DNA from: Actinoplanes oryzae
Lineage (GTDB): Bacteria; Actinomycetota; Actinomycetes; Mycobacteriales; Micromonosporaceae
Length of the DNA: 64,000 bases
Direction of reading: 5' to 3'
Assembly (NCBI RefSeq): GCF_030757795.1
Contig: NZ_JAUQWH010000011.1
Coordinates: forward strand, 32,721-96,720
Shown: positions 8,272-17,010 of the stretch, piece after piece
Layout of the letters: each line of letters opens with the position of its first letter
Numbering within the stretch: the stretch's first letter is position 1
Notes under the pieces: model-generated
Databases searched by the model: none
Told to the model about the DNA's origin: nothing
The model's input: only the letters and a program-made list of their open reading frames with translations
Made by a program: the position numbers and the translations under genes

Positions 8272-9633
8272 ATGGACACGCGTTCCGACGCGGTGGTGCT
8301 GTTCGGCGTCACCGGCGACCTGGTCGCCAAGAAGCTCTTCCCGGCCCTCTACGAGCTCGCCCGCCGCGACCGGCTGACCGGCCCGGTGATCGGCGTCGCC
8401 CGCTCACCCTGGGACGACCAGCAGCTGATCGCCGCGGCGCGCAAGGCCGTCGTGGAGACGGGCCGCCCGATCGACGAGGACGCCTTCGAGGCGCTGGCGG
8501 GCCGGTTCCGGATGCTGTCCGGCGACTATGCCGCCCCCGAGACGTACGAGCGTCTCGCCGACGCCCTGCGCGACGCGCAGGCGCCGCTGTTCTACCTGGC
8601 GATCCCGCCCGCGGTGTTCGAGCCGGTCGTGCATGGCATCGCCGGCGCCGGGCTGGCCGGGCGCGGCCGGGTCGTCGTCGAGAAGCCGTTCGGGCACGAC
8701 CTGGCGTCGTCGGCCGAGCTGGCCGCCACGCTGAACGGCGCGTTCGCCGCGGACCGGATCTTCCGCATCGACCACTACCTCGGCAAGGAGGCCGTCGAGG
8801 GCATCGCGGCGCTGCGCTTCGGCAACCGGGTGCTCGAGCCGCTGTGGAGCGCCGAGCACATCGCCAACGTGCAGGTCACGCTGGCCGAGAGCTTCGGCAC
8901 CCAGGGCCGCGCCGGCTTCTACGACAAGGTCGGCGCCGTCCGCGACGTCCTGCAGAACCACGTCCTGCAGGTGGTCGCCCTGCTCGCGATGGAGCCGCCG
9001 GCGTCCCCGGAGGGCTTCCGCGAGGCCGAGGTGGCGGTGCTGGAGAAGACGGCGCCGATGGACCCGGCGACGACGGTGCTGGGTCAGTACGCCGGCTACC
9101 GCGACGAGCCGGGCGTGGCCGAGGGCTCGCGCACGGAGACGTACGTGGCCACGACGCTCGCGATCGACACCCCGCGCTGGGCCGGCGTGCCGTTCCACCT
9201 GCGCACCGGCAAGCTGCTGCCGGCTACGGCGACCGAGGTCGTCATCGAGTTCAAGCAGCCGTCGCACAGCCTGGTGCCGGCCACGAACCCGGAGCCCAAC
9301 CTGCTGCGCCTGCGCCTGGGCAAGAAGGACGGCATCACGCTGAGCCTGCAGGCCAAGCAGCCGGGTGCCGAGGTCGTCACGACGCCCGTGGCGCTGGCGG
9401 CCGGCTTCGACGACGTCTTCGGCGCGCGCCGGGAGGCGTACGAGCGGCTGCTCGACGACGCCATGGACGGCAGCCACCTGCGCTTCGCCCACGAGGAGAC
9501 GATCGCGCAGGAGTGGCGGATCGTCGGGCCGGTGCTGGACTCGGCGAGCGAGCCGCACCCGTACGAGGAGGGGTCGTGGGGTCCCGAGGCCGCCGACCGC
9601 CTCGCCGGCGCCTGGCACCTGCCGACCGCCTGA
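8272..9633 (+). CDS. zwf: glucose-6-phosphate 1-dehydrogenase
   Basis: Oxidises glucose 6-phosphate to 6-phosphogluconolactone with NADP+ or NAD+, the entry to the oxidative pentose phosphate pathway. The N-terminal Rossmann motif FGVTGDLVAKKLFPALYEL, the VVEKPFGHD motif and the active-site signature RIDHYLGKE are all intact. The start is ATG 8272 (MDTRSDAVVLFG), which places the nucleotide motif at the usual position; upstream in-frame sequence is antisense to the divergent gene. At 453 residues it is shorter than the common form of about 500, as in one actinobacterial subgroup. It stands alone, not in a tkt-tal-zwf cluster. Confidence 0.96.
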   Translation: MDTRSDAVVLFGVTGDLVAKKLFPALYELARRDRLTGPVIGVARSPWDDQQLIAAARKAVVETGRPIDEDAFEALAGRFRMLSGDYAAPETYERLADALRDAQAPLFYLAIPPAVFEPVVHGIAGAGLAGRGRVVVEKPFGHDLASSAELAATLNGAFAADRIFRIDHYLGKEAVEGIAALRFGNRVLEPLWSAEHIANVQVTLAESFGTQGRAGFYDKVGAVRDVLQNHVLQVVALLAMEPPASPEGFREAEVAVLEKTAPMDPATTVLGQYAGYRDEPGVAEGSRTETYVATTLAIDTPRWAGVPFHLRTGKLLPATATEVVIEFKQPSHSLVPATNPEPNLLRLRLGKKDGITLSLQAKQPGAEVVTTPVALAAGFDDVFGARREAYERLLDDAMDGSHLRFAHEETIAQEWRIVGPVLDSASEPHPYEEGSWGPEAADRLAGAWHLPTA

Positions 9634-9724
9634 CGCCGAACCGCCCGGCGCGCCCACACGCCTGACAACGAATCGCTTGGCGTGCCCGCACGCCTGACAG
9701 CGAACCGCCCGGTGTGCCGACAAG
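9629..9724. repeat. 32-bp tandem repeat, three copies, after zwf
   Basis: CCTGAC begins units at 9629, 9661 and 9693, an exact 32-bp period, each continuing with a CGAAccGCccGG-like core and a CCCaCACG-like end. Copies differ at several bases. The array starts in the last codons of zwf and fills the gap to the convergent methyltransferase gene. Confidence 0.8.
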
Positions 9725-9737
9725 GCGCGCCGGGCGG
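9705..9737. terminator. hairpin between convergent zwf and methyltransferase genes
   Basis: CCGCCCGG (9705-9712) pairs perfectly with CCGGGCGG (9730-9737) across a 17-nt loop. It lies between two converging stops and could terminate both transcripts. No U tract is present. Confidence 0.5.
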
Positions 9738-9743
9738 GGCACG

Positions 9744-10541
9744 TCAGGGCTTGCGGCCGACGCCCGCGTAGCCGCCGATCTGCGGCGTGGGCAGCGGCTC
9801 GCCCTCGGGCCGCCAGTCGGACACCAGCACGATCCCCGGCGGCACCAGCTCCAGGCCGGCGAAGAACCGCCCGAACTGCTCGCGCGTCCGCGGCCATGCG
9901 TCCAGCTTCAGCGCCTCGGAGGCCGCCCGCACCTCCGGCGGGGCCGTGTCGACGGTCGCGTGCGAGGCGACCAGGTAGCTGCCCGGCGGCAAGGACGAGA
10001 CGATCGTCCGCACGATGCCCTCCGCCTCGGCGTCCCGCTCGAAGAAGTGCAGCACCGCCGCGAGCACCACCGCCACCGGCCGGCCGGGATCGAGCACGTC
10101 CCGCAGCGCTGGGTGCCCCAGAATGGCGGCCGGGTTGCGCAGGTCGGCCTCGACATAGTGGGTGCGGCCCTCGGGCGTACTCGTCAGCAGGGCCTGGGCG
10201 TGATGCGCGATCAGCGGGTCGTTGTCGACGTAGACCACCCGGGCCGCGGGGTTGGCCCGCTGCGCGACCTCGTGCGTGTTGTCGGCGGTCGGCAGCCCGG
10301 TCCCGATGTCGAGGAACTGGTCGACGCCCGCCTCGGCCGCCAGGAATCGCACCGCCCGCGCGAGGAATCTCCGATTTTCCCGCACGGTGTCGCGTACTTC
10401 GGGAAATGCCCGCAGAATCAGGTCGCCGGACTCGCGGTCGGCCGCGAAATTGTCGGTGCCGCCGAGCAGATAGTTGTATCGCCGCGCCGGGTGCGTGACG
10501 CTCGTGTCGATCCCGAGTGCCCGCGCCGTCTCCTCGTCCAT
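9744..10541 (-). CDS. DUF574-family SAM-dependent methyltransferase (first copy)
   Basis: 265 residues, the actinobacteria-specific S-adenosyl methyltransferase family (PF04672 type). Conserved blocks are HPARRYNYLLGGTDNFAADR near the N-terminus, the SAM motif FLDIGTGLPTADNTHEVAQ, VVYVDNDPLIAHHA, and YVEADLRNP. ATG 10541 follows GGAGGAGC at a good spacing. Members are common as many paralogs in streptomycetes and relatives; their substrates are mostly unknown. A second copy lies at 48186-48986. It is divergent from the AraC-type gene at 10599, with 57 bp between. Confidence 0.93.
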   Translation of the reverse strand: MDEETARALGIDTSVTHPARRYNYLLGGTDNFAADRESGDLILRAFPEVRDTVRENRRFLARAVRFLAAEAGVDQFLDIGTGLPTADNTHEVAQRANPAARVVYVDNDPLIAHHAQALLTSTPEGRTHYVEADLRNPAAILGHPALRDVLDPGRPVAVVLAAVLHFFERDAEAEGIVRTIVSSLPPGSYLVASHATVDTAPPEVRAASEALKLDAWPRTREQFGRFFAGLELVPPGIVLVSDWRPEGEPLPTPQIGGYAGVGRKP

Positions 10542-10598
10542 ACGCTGCTCCTCCCAGGGATTATTGCGGTCCACAGTAGACGAAATAGGCTCGGTCGC

Positions 10599-11426
10599 AT
10601 GGTGACGCAGGAGGTCGGTCTCGGCACATGGCGGCGAGACCCGGGCACGGTGGTGCTCGCCGGGGAGCCGATGCCGGCGGGTGAGCCGGCGCTCGCGATC
10701 ATCGCCGAGTCCGGGCTGCTCGCGGTGCCGACGGAGTGGTCGCCGCACACGCATCCCGCGCACGAGCTGGTCTGGGTGCGCGGCGGCACGCTGACCTCGC
10801 GGATCGGGGGCAGGATCTTCACCGTGCCGCCCGGCTTCGGCCTGTGGGTGCCCGCCGGCGTCGTGCACGGCGGCCGGCTGACGGCCGGGGTCGAGCTGCA
10901 CGCCGCCTTCTTCGCGCCTGAGCGCACCCCCGTCGAGTTCGCCGGGCCGACGTCGATCGCGGTGACCCCGCTGCTGGAGTCGCTGCTGCTCCGCCTCACC
11001 CGCGAGGACCTCGCCATCGAGGCGCGCGCCCGCACCGAGGCGGTCGTGTTCGACGTGATCGAGCCCTCGGAGCGGCAGTTCGCGCTGGATCTGCCCGGGG
11101 ACTCCAGGATCGACCCGATCGCCGAGGCGCTGCTCCTGGACCCGGCCGACGAGCGCGGCCTGCTGGAGTGGGCGGCCGCCCTGGGCACGAGCGACCGCAC
11201 GATCACCCGGGCGTTCCGTGAGGCGACCGGGCTGTCGTTCGCCCAGTGGCGCCAGGCGCTGCGCGTGCACGAGGCGCTGGCTCTGCTGTCGGCGGGTGCC
11301 GAGGTGCGGGAGGTGTCCGAGCGGCTGGGCTACGCGCAGCCGAGCACGTTCATCGCCGCCTTCCGCCGGGTGATGAAGGTGACGCCCGCCCGGGCGATGT
11401 CCGGAATCCCGTATCGCCTGTCCTGA
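10599..11426 (+). CDS. AraC-family transcriptional regulator with cupin sensor domain
   Basis: 275 residues. The N-terminal cupin-like domain (about 40-120) shows HTHPAHELVWVRGG and FTVPPGFGLWVPAGVVHGG. The C-terminal double helix-turn-helix (about 175-270) shows LLEWAAALGTSDRTITRAFREATG and VREVSERLGYAQPSTFIAAFRRVMKVTPA. It stands 73 bp upstream of the siderophore-type ABC operon on the same strand, so it may control that operon as other AraC proteins do beside iron uptake genes; this link is positional only. Confidence 0.92.
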   Translation: MVTQEVGLGTWRRDPGTVVLAGEPMPAGEPALAIIAESGLLAVPTEWSPHTHPAHELVWVRGGTLTSRIGGRIFTVPPGFGLWVPAGVVHGGRLTAGVELHAAFFAPERTPVEFAGPTSIAVTPLLESLLLRLTREDLAIEARARTEAVVFDVIEPSERQFALDLPGDSRIDPIAEALLLDPADERGLLEWAAALGTSDRTITRAFREATGLSFAQWRQALRVHEALALLSAGAEVREVSERLGYAQPSTFIAAFRRVMKVTPARAMSGIPYRLS

Positions 11427-11467
11427 CTTCGGGATTGCGGAAAAACTTGATCATCACCTAGCCTCCG

Positions 11468-11486
11468 TAAGGCAAGGCAACCCTAA
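11468..11486 (+). promoter_or_regulatory. IdeR/DmdR-type iron box upstream of the siderophore ABC operon
   Basis: TAAGGCAAGGCAACCCTAA matches the actinobacterial iron-box consensus (TTAGGTTAGGCTAACCTAA) at 14 of 19 positions by eye. It lies 14 bp before the ATPase start codon, so an iron-loaded IdeR/DmdR repressor would block transcription or initiation when iron is plentiful. Confidence 0.75.
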
Positions 11487-11499
11487 CTTCGGAGCGGTG

Positions 11500-12318
11500 A
11501 TGCGGACGACGGTCCTGCGCGGCGACCAGCTGGTCCTGCGCTACGGCAAGACGGCCGTCGTGCACGGCGTCTCCGTCACGCTGACGCCCGGTCACGTCAC
11601 GGCGCTGATCGGCCCCAACGGCAGCGGCAAGTCCACGCTGCTGCGCGCCCTCGCCCGGCTGCACCGCGTCGACGGCGGCGAGGTGGTCCTCCAGGACAGG
11701 GCCGTGTCGCTGCTCAGCGCCCGCGACTTCGCCCGGGAGGTCACCCTCTTCTCGCAGTCGCGGCAGGCGCCGCACGGGCTGACGGTCAGCGAGGTCGTCG
11801 CGTTCGGGCGGCACCCGCACCGGCGCCGCTTCGCCGGGCCCTCCCCCGCGGACCGCGCGGCCGTCGACCGGGCGATGACCCTCACCGGCGTACGCGACAA
11901 GGCCCAGCGGCCCGTCGGCGAGCTCTCCGGCGGCGAGCTCCAGCGGGTGTGGCTCGCCGCCTGCCTCGCCCAGGAGACCGGCGTCGTGCTGCTCGACGAG
12001 CCGACGAACCACCTCGACATGCGCTACCAGATCGAGACCCTCGACCTGGTCCGCGACCTGGCCGAGGAGCACGGCGTCGCCGTCGGCATCGTGCTGCACG
12101 ACCTCGACCACGCCGCCCGCGTCGCCGACACGCTCGTGCTGCTGAGCAACGGCCGTGTCCACGCCGCCGGCGACCCCCTGCACGTGCTCACCGCCGAGCA
12201 TCTCAGCGAGGTGTACGACCTGCGCGTCGAGGTCGCGACCGACCCGCGCACCGGCCGCCTGCGCATCGACCCCGTCGGGCGGCACCCCGCCCGTCACGTC
12301 CTCTCAGGAGAAGCATGA
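11500..12318 (+). CDS. iron-siderophore ABC transporter ATP-binding protein (FecE/FepC type)
   Basis: 272 residues. All ABC motifs are present: Walker A LIGPNGSGKSTLLRAL, Q-loop in LFSQSRQAPHG, signature ELSGGELQRVWLA, Walker B GVVLLDEPTNHLDM and the switch His in IVLHDLDHA. The FecE family is indicated by the THLD/D-rich ending and the operon. ATG 11500 has GGAG 5 nt upstream; GTG 11497 is an alternative. It energises uptake of ferric siderophore through the permease encoded at 13370. The stop overlaps the next ATG (ATGA). Confidence 0.95.
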   Translation: MRTTVLRGDQLVLRYGKTAVVHGVSVTLTPGHVTALIGPNGSGKSTLLRALARLHRVDGGEVVLQDRAVSLLSARDFAREVTLFSQSRQAPHGLTVSEVVAFGRHPHRRRFAGPSPADRAAVDRAMTLTGVRDKAQRPVGELSGGELQRVWLAACLAQETGVVLLDEPTNHLDMRYQIETLDLVRDLAEEHGVAVGIVLHDLDHAARVADTLVLLSNGRVHAAGDPLHVLTAEHLSEVYDLRVEVATDPRTGRLRIDPVGRHPARHVLSGEA

Positions 12319-13373
12319 TCACCACCCGTCTCGCGGCCTCGGCGGCGACGCTGGCCCTGGCCGCGGCGGCGCTCACCGCCTGCGGCACCACGGACGTCGA
12401 GGAGCCCGCCGCGGGCGCCCCGTCGGCCCCCGCGTCGCAGAACTGCGCCGACGACACCACGACGACCGCGACGGGCCCGGTGTCGCTGACCGACGGCCTC
12501 GGCCGCAAGGTCGAGCTGGCCAAGCCCGCGCAGCGCGTCGCGGTCCTGGAGTGGCAGCAGACCGAGGACCTGCTCTCGCTGTGCATCACGCCGGTCGCGG
12601 CCGCCGACCCGAAGGGCTACGCCACGTACGTCAAGGCGGAGACCCTGCCCGCGAGCGTCGCCGACGCCGGCCAGCGCGGGGAGCCCGACTTCGACGCGCT
12701 GTACGCCACCAAGCCCGACCTGATCGTCATGGAGGCGTACCAGCCCGACGACGAGCTGCTCGCCAAGCTGGAGAAGCGCGGCGTCCCCGTGCTCGCGACC
12801 GTCGGCGCCGACGCCAAGGGCCAGATCGCCAACATGAAGAAGGTCTTCTCCACGATCGCGACGGCCACCGGCCGCACCGAGCGGGCCGACCAGCTGATCA
12901 AGCACTTCGACGAGCACCTCGCCGAGGCGAAGCAGAAGGTCGCCGGCGTCGACCTGCCGGTCAAGGAGTTCCTGCACTTCGACGGCTGGATCGAGGGCGG
13001 CAACGTCGTCATCCGCCCGTACGGCAAGGGGGCCCTCTTCACCGAGATCGGCGAGCAGCTCGGCCTGACCCCGGCCTGGACCGACGAGATCAACAAGAGC
13101 TACGGCAGCGGCGGCGTCGACCCCTCCTACGGGCTCGCGCAGACCGACATCGAGGGCCTCACCGCCGTGGGCAACGCGATGCTCATCTACGCCGGCGAGG
13201 AGGTGCCGGACAGCTACGTCCCCGAACTGGAGAAGAGCTCGATCTGGAAGTCGCTGCCGGCCGTCAAGGAGGGCCGCGCCTACTCCTTCCCCGACGGCGT
13301 CTGGGGCGCCGGCGGCCCGAAGTCGAACGAGCAGGCGATCGACGCCTACGTGAAGATCCTGACCGGTAAGTGA
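12315..13373 (+). CDS. iron-siderophore ABC transporter substrate-binding lipoprotein
   Basis: 352 residues. A lipoprotein signal peptide ends in the lipobox LTAC at about residues 20-23, so the protein is anchored outside the membrane. The body is a FecB/FhuD-type periplasmic binding fold (RVAVLEWQQTEDLLSL, KPDLIVMEAYQPDDELLAKLEKRGVPVL, ending GGPKSNEQAIDAYVKIL). Start and stop are both coupled: ATGA with the ATPase upstream and GTGA with the permease downstream, with AGGAG before the ATG. The particular siderophore cannot be read from the sequence, and no biosynthesis genes are nearby. Confidence 0.94.
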   Translation: MITTRLAASAATLALAAAALTACGTTDVEEPAAGAPSAPASQNCADDTTTTATGPVSLTDGLGRKVELAKPAQRVAVLEWQQTEDLLSLCITPVAAADPKGYATYVKAETLPASVADAGQRGEPDFDALYATKPDLIVMEAYQPDDELLAKLEKRGVPVLATVGADAKGQIANMKKVFSTIATATGRTERADQLIKHFDEHLAEAKQKVAGVDLPVKEFLHFDGWIEGGNVVIRPYGKGALFTEIGEQLGLTPAWTDEINKSYGSGGVDPSYGLAQTDIEGLTAVGNAMLIYAGEEVPDSYVPELEKSSIWKSLPAVKEGRAYSFPDGVWGAGGPKSNEQAIDAYVKILTGK

Positions 13374-15415
13374 GCGCCACCCCCCGCCGGCTCGTGAGCG
13401 GGGCGGCCGTCCTGGCCGCCCTGCTCGCCGCGGTCCTCGTCGCCGGGCTGTGGAACGTCACCCAGGGCACCTCGGGAGTGGGCACCTGGGACCTGCTGCG
13501 CTACCTGCTCGGTGCGCACGAGACCGTCGGCGGCGTCCCGATCGGTGACGTGCTGACCGGCTCGCGCCTGCCGCGCATGGCCGCGGGGATCGCCGTCGGC
13601 ACGGCCCTCGGCGCCGGCGGCGCGCTGCTCCAGTCGGTCACCCGCAACGCGCTGGCCGCCCCGGACACCCTCGCCGTCACCGCCGGGGCCTACTTCACCC
13701 TGGTCGTGGTCGCCGCCTTCCACCTCTCGGTGCCGCTGTGGGCCTCGGGCGCCGTCGCCTTCGGCGGGGGCCTGCTCGCCGCGGTGCTCGTCCTCGGCCT
13801 GGTCGGCGCCGCCTCGGGCCTCGCCTCGACCCGGCTGATTTTGGCCGGCTCGGCCGTGGCCATGGCGCTCGACGCGGCGACGGCGATGCTGCTCATCCTG
13901 TTCAAGGACAGCACCACCGGCCTGTACGCCTGGGGCAGCGGCTCGCTCGCCCAGCTCAACCTCGACGCCGCCACGCGCGCCGCCCCGGTCATCGTCGCCG
14001 TGCTCGCCGTCGCCCTGCTGCTGTCCCGGCGCCTGGACGTGCTCGGGCTCGGCGACGACGCGGCCGCCTCGCTCGGCGTACCGGTGCGGGCGACCCGCGT
14101 CGCCGCAGTGCTCTGCGCGGTCCTGCTGACCAGCGTCTCGGTGACCCTCGCCGGGCCGATCGCGTTCGTCGGCCTGGCCGCGCCCGTCGCCGTACGCCTG
14201 GTCGCCCACCGCATCGGCGCCCTGAACCGGCACGTCTTCCTGATCCCGGCGTGCGGCCTCGCCGGCGCCCTGCTGGTGCTGCTCGCCGACGTCGTGCTCC
14301 GCGCGGTCCTCGGCGCCCAGGCGGCCGCCTCGATCCCGACCGGCATCCCGACCGCGCTGCTCGGCGCCGTGATCATTGTCGTCCTCGCCCTCCGGCTGCG
14401 CGACGCGGGAGCGACCCGCGAGGCACCCCGGACACCCGTCGCCGTCCGCTCACGCCGCCGCTTCCTGCTCGTCGTCATCGTCGCGGCAGTCCTGCTGGCC
14501 GCGGCGGCGCTCGTCGGCCTGCTCGCCGGCAGCCTGTGGCTCCGCACCGGCGACATCGCCCTCTGGCTGCAGGGCACCGCGCCGGACCTCATCGCGCTCG
14601 CCCTCGACGACCGCGCCCCCCGGGTCGCGGCGGCGGTCACCGCCGGCGCCGCCCTCGCCCTGGCCGGAACCGTCGTCCAGGGCACGGTCCGCAACCCCCT
14701 CGCGGAGCCGGGCGTGCTCGGCATCACCGCCGGTGCGGGCCTCGGCGCGGTGATCGCACTGGACTCCGGCCGGCCCGTCCTCGTCGTGACCGCCGTCGCG
14801 ACCGGCCTCGCCACCTTCGCGGTCATCGCCGTCCTGGCCTGGCGCGGCGGCCTGCTGCCGGACCGCTTCCTGCTCATCGGCATCGGCTGCGGCTACGCGC
14901 TCACCAACATCAGCACCTATCTGCTGCTGCGCGCCGACCCGTGGGACACGCCCCGCATCCTGACCTGGCTCTCCGGCACCACCTACGGCCGCACCTTCGC
15001 CGACGTGCTGCCGGTCACGGTCGTGCTGCTGCTCGCCACTCCCGCGGTCGTCGGCCTGCGCCGCCAGCTCGACCTGCTCTCGATCGACGACGACACCCCC
15101 AGGATCTTCGGCGTACGCCGGGAAGCCGCGCGCCTCACCCTCCTGACCATCGCAGCCGTCACGGCGGCGGTGAGCGTCATCGCGATCGGCGTGGTCGGCT
15201 TCGCCGGACTCGTCGCCCCGCACCTGGCCCGCGCCCTGGTCGGCGCCCGCCACGGCCGCATCGTCCCGGTGGCCATGCTGCTCGGCGGCCTGCTCGTGGC
15301 CGTGGCCGACACCCTCGGCCGTACGGTGATCGCCCCCTCCCAGGTCCCGGCCGGCCTGATGATGGCCCTGATCGGCGCCCCCTACTTCGTCTGGCTCCTG
15401 CGCCGCTCCCGCTGA
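13370..15415 (+). CDS. fused double FecCD-type iron-siderophore permease
   Basis: 681 residues holding two complete FecCD permease units in one chain, residues about 1-335 and 355-681, as in FhuB. Each half has the GSRLPRMAAGIAVGTALGAGGALLQ-type or [27 protein letters not shown] motif, the NPLAEPGVLG/NALAAPDTLA motif, and the cytoplasmic coupling loop near GFAGLVAPHLAR. About 18-20 membrane helices are expected. The GTG start at 13370 overlaps the lipoprotein stop (GTGA). It completes an ATPase-lipoprotein-permease importer under the iron box at 11468. Confidence 0.94.
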   Translation: MSATPRRLVSGAAVLAALLAAVLVAGLWNVTQGTSGVGTWDLLRYLLGAHETVGGVPIGDVLTGSRLPRMAAGIAVGTALGAGGALLQSVTRNALAAPDTLAVTAGAYFTLVVVAAFHLSVPLWASGAVAFGGGLLAAVLVLGLVGAASGLASTRLILAGSAVAMALDAATAMLLILFKDSTTGLYAWGSGSLAQLNLDAATRAAPVIVAVLAVALLLSRRLDVLGLGDDAAASLGVPVRATRVAAVLCAVLLTSVSVTLAGPIAFVGLAAPVAVRLVAHRIGALNRHVFLIPACGLAGALLVLLADVVLRAVLGAQAAASIPTGIPTALLGAVIIVVLALRLRDAGATREAPRTPVAVRSRRRFLLVVIVAAVLLAAAALVGLLAGSLWLRTGDIALWLQGTAPDLIALALDDRAPRVAAAVTAGAALALAGTVVQGTVRNPLAEPGVLGITAGAGLGAVIALDSGRPVLVVTAVATGLATFAVIAVLAWRGGLLPDRFLLIGIGCGYALTNISTYLLLRADPWDTPRILTWLSGTTYGRTFADVLPVTVVLLLATPAVVGLRRQLDLLSIDDDTPRIFGVRREAARLTLLTIAAVTAAVSVIAIGVVGFAGLVAPHLARALVGARHGRIVPVAMLLGGLLVAVADTLGRTVIAPSQVPAGLMMALIGAPYFVWLLRRSR

Positions 15416-15465
15416 GGCCCTGATCCAAAGTGCACGCCCCCACGACAGCAGGATGCGCGGAAGCA

Positions 15466-15930
15466 GGCCGGCGGATGGATCCGGTACGCCACAGGAAGGT
15501 CGAAGTTCGGCAAGTCTCGACTGGTTCCGCTGCACGACGGCGTTATGCAGGCGCTACGCGAATACGACACGCTGCGCTCCGCGACCGCACCGCAGCCCAA
15601 GGACCCCGCGTTCTTCATCTCCCGCACGAACCGCAGGCTGATCTACGCCGTTGTCAGCCCCGCCTTCCGGCAACTCGTCACGGCCGCCGGCGTCGGAATC
15701 GACGCACCTCACCCACCACGGCTGCGCGACCTGCGTCATTCCTTCGCCATCCAAACCCTGCTGCACTGGTATCGCACCGAGGACAACGTCCAGGCCAAGA
15801 TCCGTCGCTGTCGACCTGTCTGGGACATCGCGAACCGGCCCACACCTACTGGTATTTGTCCGCGGCGCCCGAACTCCTCGCGCTGGCCGCGGCCCGCCGG
15901 GAAGGCATCGGGAAGGCGGCCCGCTCATGA
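15466..15930 (+). pseudogene. tyrosine recombinase (phage-type integrase) fragment, 5'-truncated and frameshifted
   Basis: Only the catalytic C-terminal half remains. One frame reads from GGWIRYATGRSKFGKSRLVPLHD through RLRDLRHSFAIQTLL (the HxxR box: residues RHSF) to about 15803. There a single missing base shifts the frame, and the protein resumes as LSTCLGHREPAHTYWYL, which carries the second His box and the Tyr nucleophile context, up to the TGA at 15928. The N-terminal half is absent. The stop overlaps the ATG of the next recombinase (ATGA), as in the multi-recombinase RIT-type elements of actinobacteria. It cannot be active as it stands. Confidence 0.8.
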
Positions 15931-16146
15931 CGTTGATCGCGGCCATCCTGCAAGCGTTCTTCACCGACCGGCTGGGCCGGCAACGCCAGGTCAGCCCGCG
16001 GACCGTCGCCGCCTACCGCGACGCGCTGCGCCTGCTGCTGGTCTTCGTCCAGCAGCGCACCGGCACCGCGCCCGCAAACCTGGACTGGAACGACCTCACG
16101 CGGAGACCGTGTCGGCGTTCCTCAACCAGGTCTCCACGGCCGGCTA
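15927..16146 (+). pseudogene. second tyrosine recombinase, N-terminal fragment, frameshifted
   Basis: The ATG at 15927 opens an SAM-like core-binding domain (FFTDRLGRQRQVSPRTVAAYRD, LLLVFVQQRTGTAPANLDW). After WNDL near 16098 the frame breaks, and one base further the sequence continues as AETVSAFLNQVSTAGYS before homology stops abruptly near 16146. The catalytic half is missing. The overlap with the preceding recombinase shows they were once a coupled pair. The break point adjoins the convergent immunity-like gene and probably marks a recombination or deletion junction. Confidence 0.75.
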
Positions 16147-16584
16147 CAGCTCGCACCACTGGCCCAGACAACTGGGCGATGCCGTCCGGACGAAGCTGCG
16201 AACACGATCCCACGCCTGATCAACATCGAGGACGAAGTCGCCGGTGAACACCGCCGCGTCATCAATGACCGGGACCTCAACCTCAGCAGTCGAGGGAGCA
16301 GTGCCGTCTCCTTCAAGGAGAAGCACCTGATCAGCATTGGTGAAGAGATGGATGACCGCATGGTTCTCCCGGAACCCCATGGTCAAGAGCGGGTACTCCC
16401 GGTCCGGCAATCCAATTTCGAGGTATCCCTGCCCGTGGCGCCGCAGCTCAATGAAGCGATTCGAAAGCGCCGCCAAGTCCGATCGTTTCTCAGTGGGGTG
16501 GAACCGCCCTGACATGGGTTCCGTCGCCGCCCACACGGCGACCGCCAACTCCTCGGCGTTCAACCCTCGATCGGCTGGATCCAT
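16144..16584 (-). CDS. hypothetical protein, possibly an Imm1-like immunity protein
   Basis: 146 residues, no signal peptide, no membrane segment. Features include YPLLTMGFRENHAVIHLFTN, a short acidic strand (VEVPVIDDAAVF) and the ending LGQWCEL. The pattern of a beta-rich core with an E/W-rich end recalls Imm1-type immunity proteins that protect from polymorphic toxins; this is a weak, memory-based resemblance. No toxin gene is next to it. The region is visibly less GC-rich than its surroundings and lies beside recombinase debris, so it looks acquired. The ATG at 16584 has no strong ribosome site, and a later TTG start is possible. Confidence 0.55.
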   Translation of the reverse strand: MDPADRGLNAEELAVAVWAATEPMSGRFHPTEKRSDLAALSNRFIELRRHGQGYLEIGLPDREYPLLTMGFRENHAVIHLFTNADQVLLLEGDGTAPSTAEVEVPVIDDAAVFTGDFVLDVDQAWDRVRSFVRTASPSCLGQWCEL

Positions 16585-17010
16585 GCGGAAATGGTAGACA
16601 TCGGCTATCGACCCACTCGGCTGGGAACCTCAGCCTTCTCCGCATCCACCGTCCGCCGGCGACACGAGAGGAGACTATGCCAACAAGCGACCCCTCCTCC
16701 AAGGGTCCAGCCATGGGCACGCGGAGAAGCTTCGGCATAGTCGCGGTCTCGGCATGAGGCAGGCGGAGCAATTCGTCATAGGCGGTGACCGACGGCAGGG
16801 GCCTGGTGTCGGCGGGAAGCTGCGCAAGGCGCCGCTCGGTCAGCGAGACCCCGTTGCTGACCGGACGGCGTTGGCGCTCGACCGGTTGCGGGTGGTCGTC
16901 GTTCTCGGCGAACTTTGAGTTTGCAAGGCGATGAGCGCCCTCCAGGTGGTGGTCGAGGGCGAGGCGGGAAGAGCTCTTGGACCGGCCGGCGGCAGTCCTT
17001 GCCTGACTGG
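16585..17010 (-). other. 426-bp stretch with decayed minus-strand coding remnant
   Basis: No intact gene. On the minus strand, about 16735-16925, an open stretch reads VSLTERRLAQLPADTRPLP and then SVTAYDELLRLPHAE before turning into unlikely sequence. It looks like the tail of a coding gene, possibly of a transposase, but no family is recognised with confidence. The stretch lies between the immunity-like and HEAT genes and fits a region damaged by insertion and deletion. Confidence 0.35.

Noticed and set aside
16490..16771. A 93-residue minus-strand frame
   Set aside because: Starts at TTG inside a decayed stretch and overlaps the immunity-like gene; only part looks like past coding sequence.
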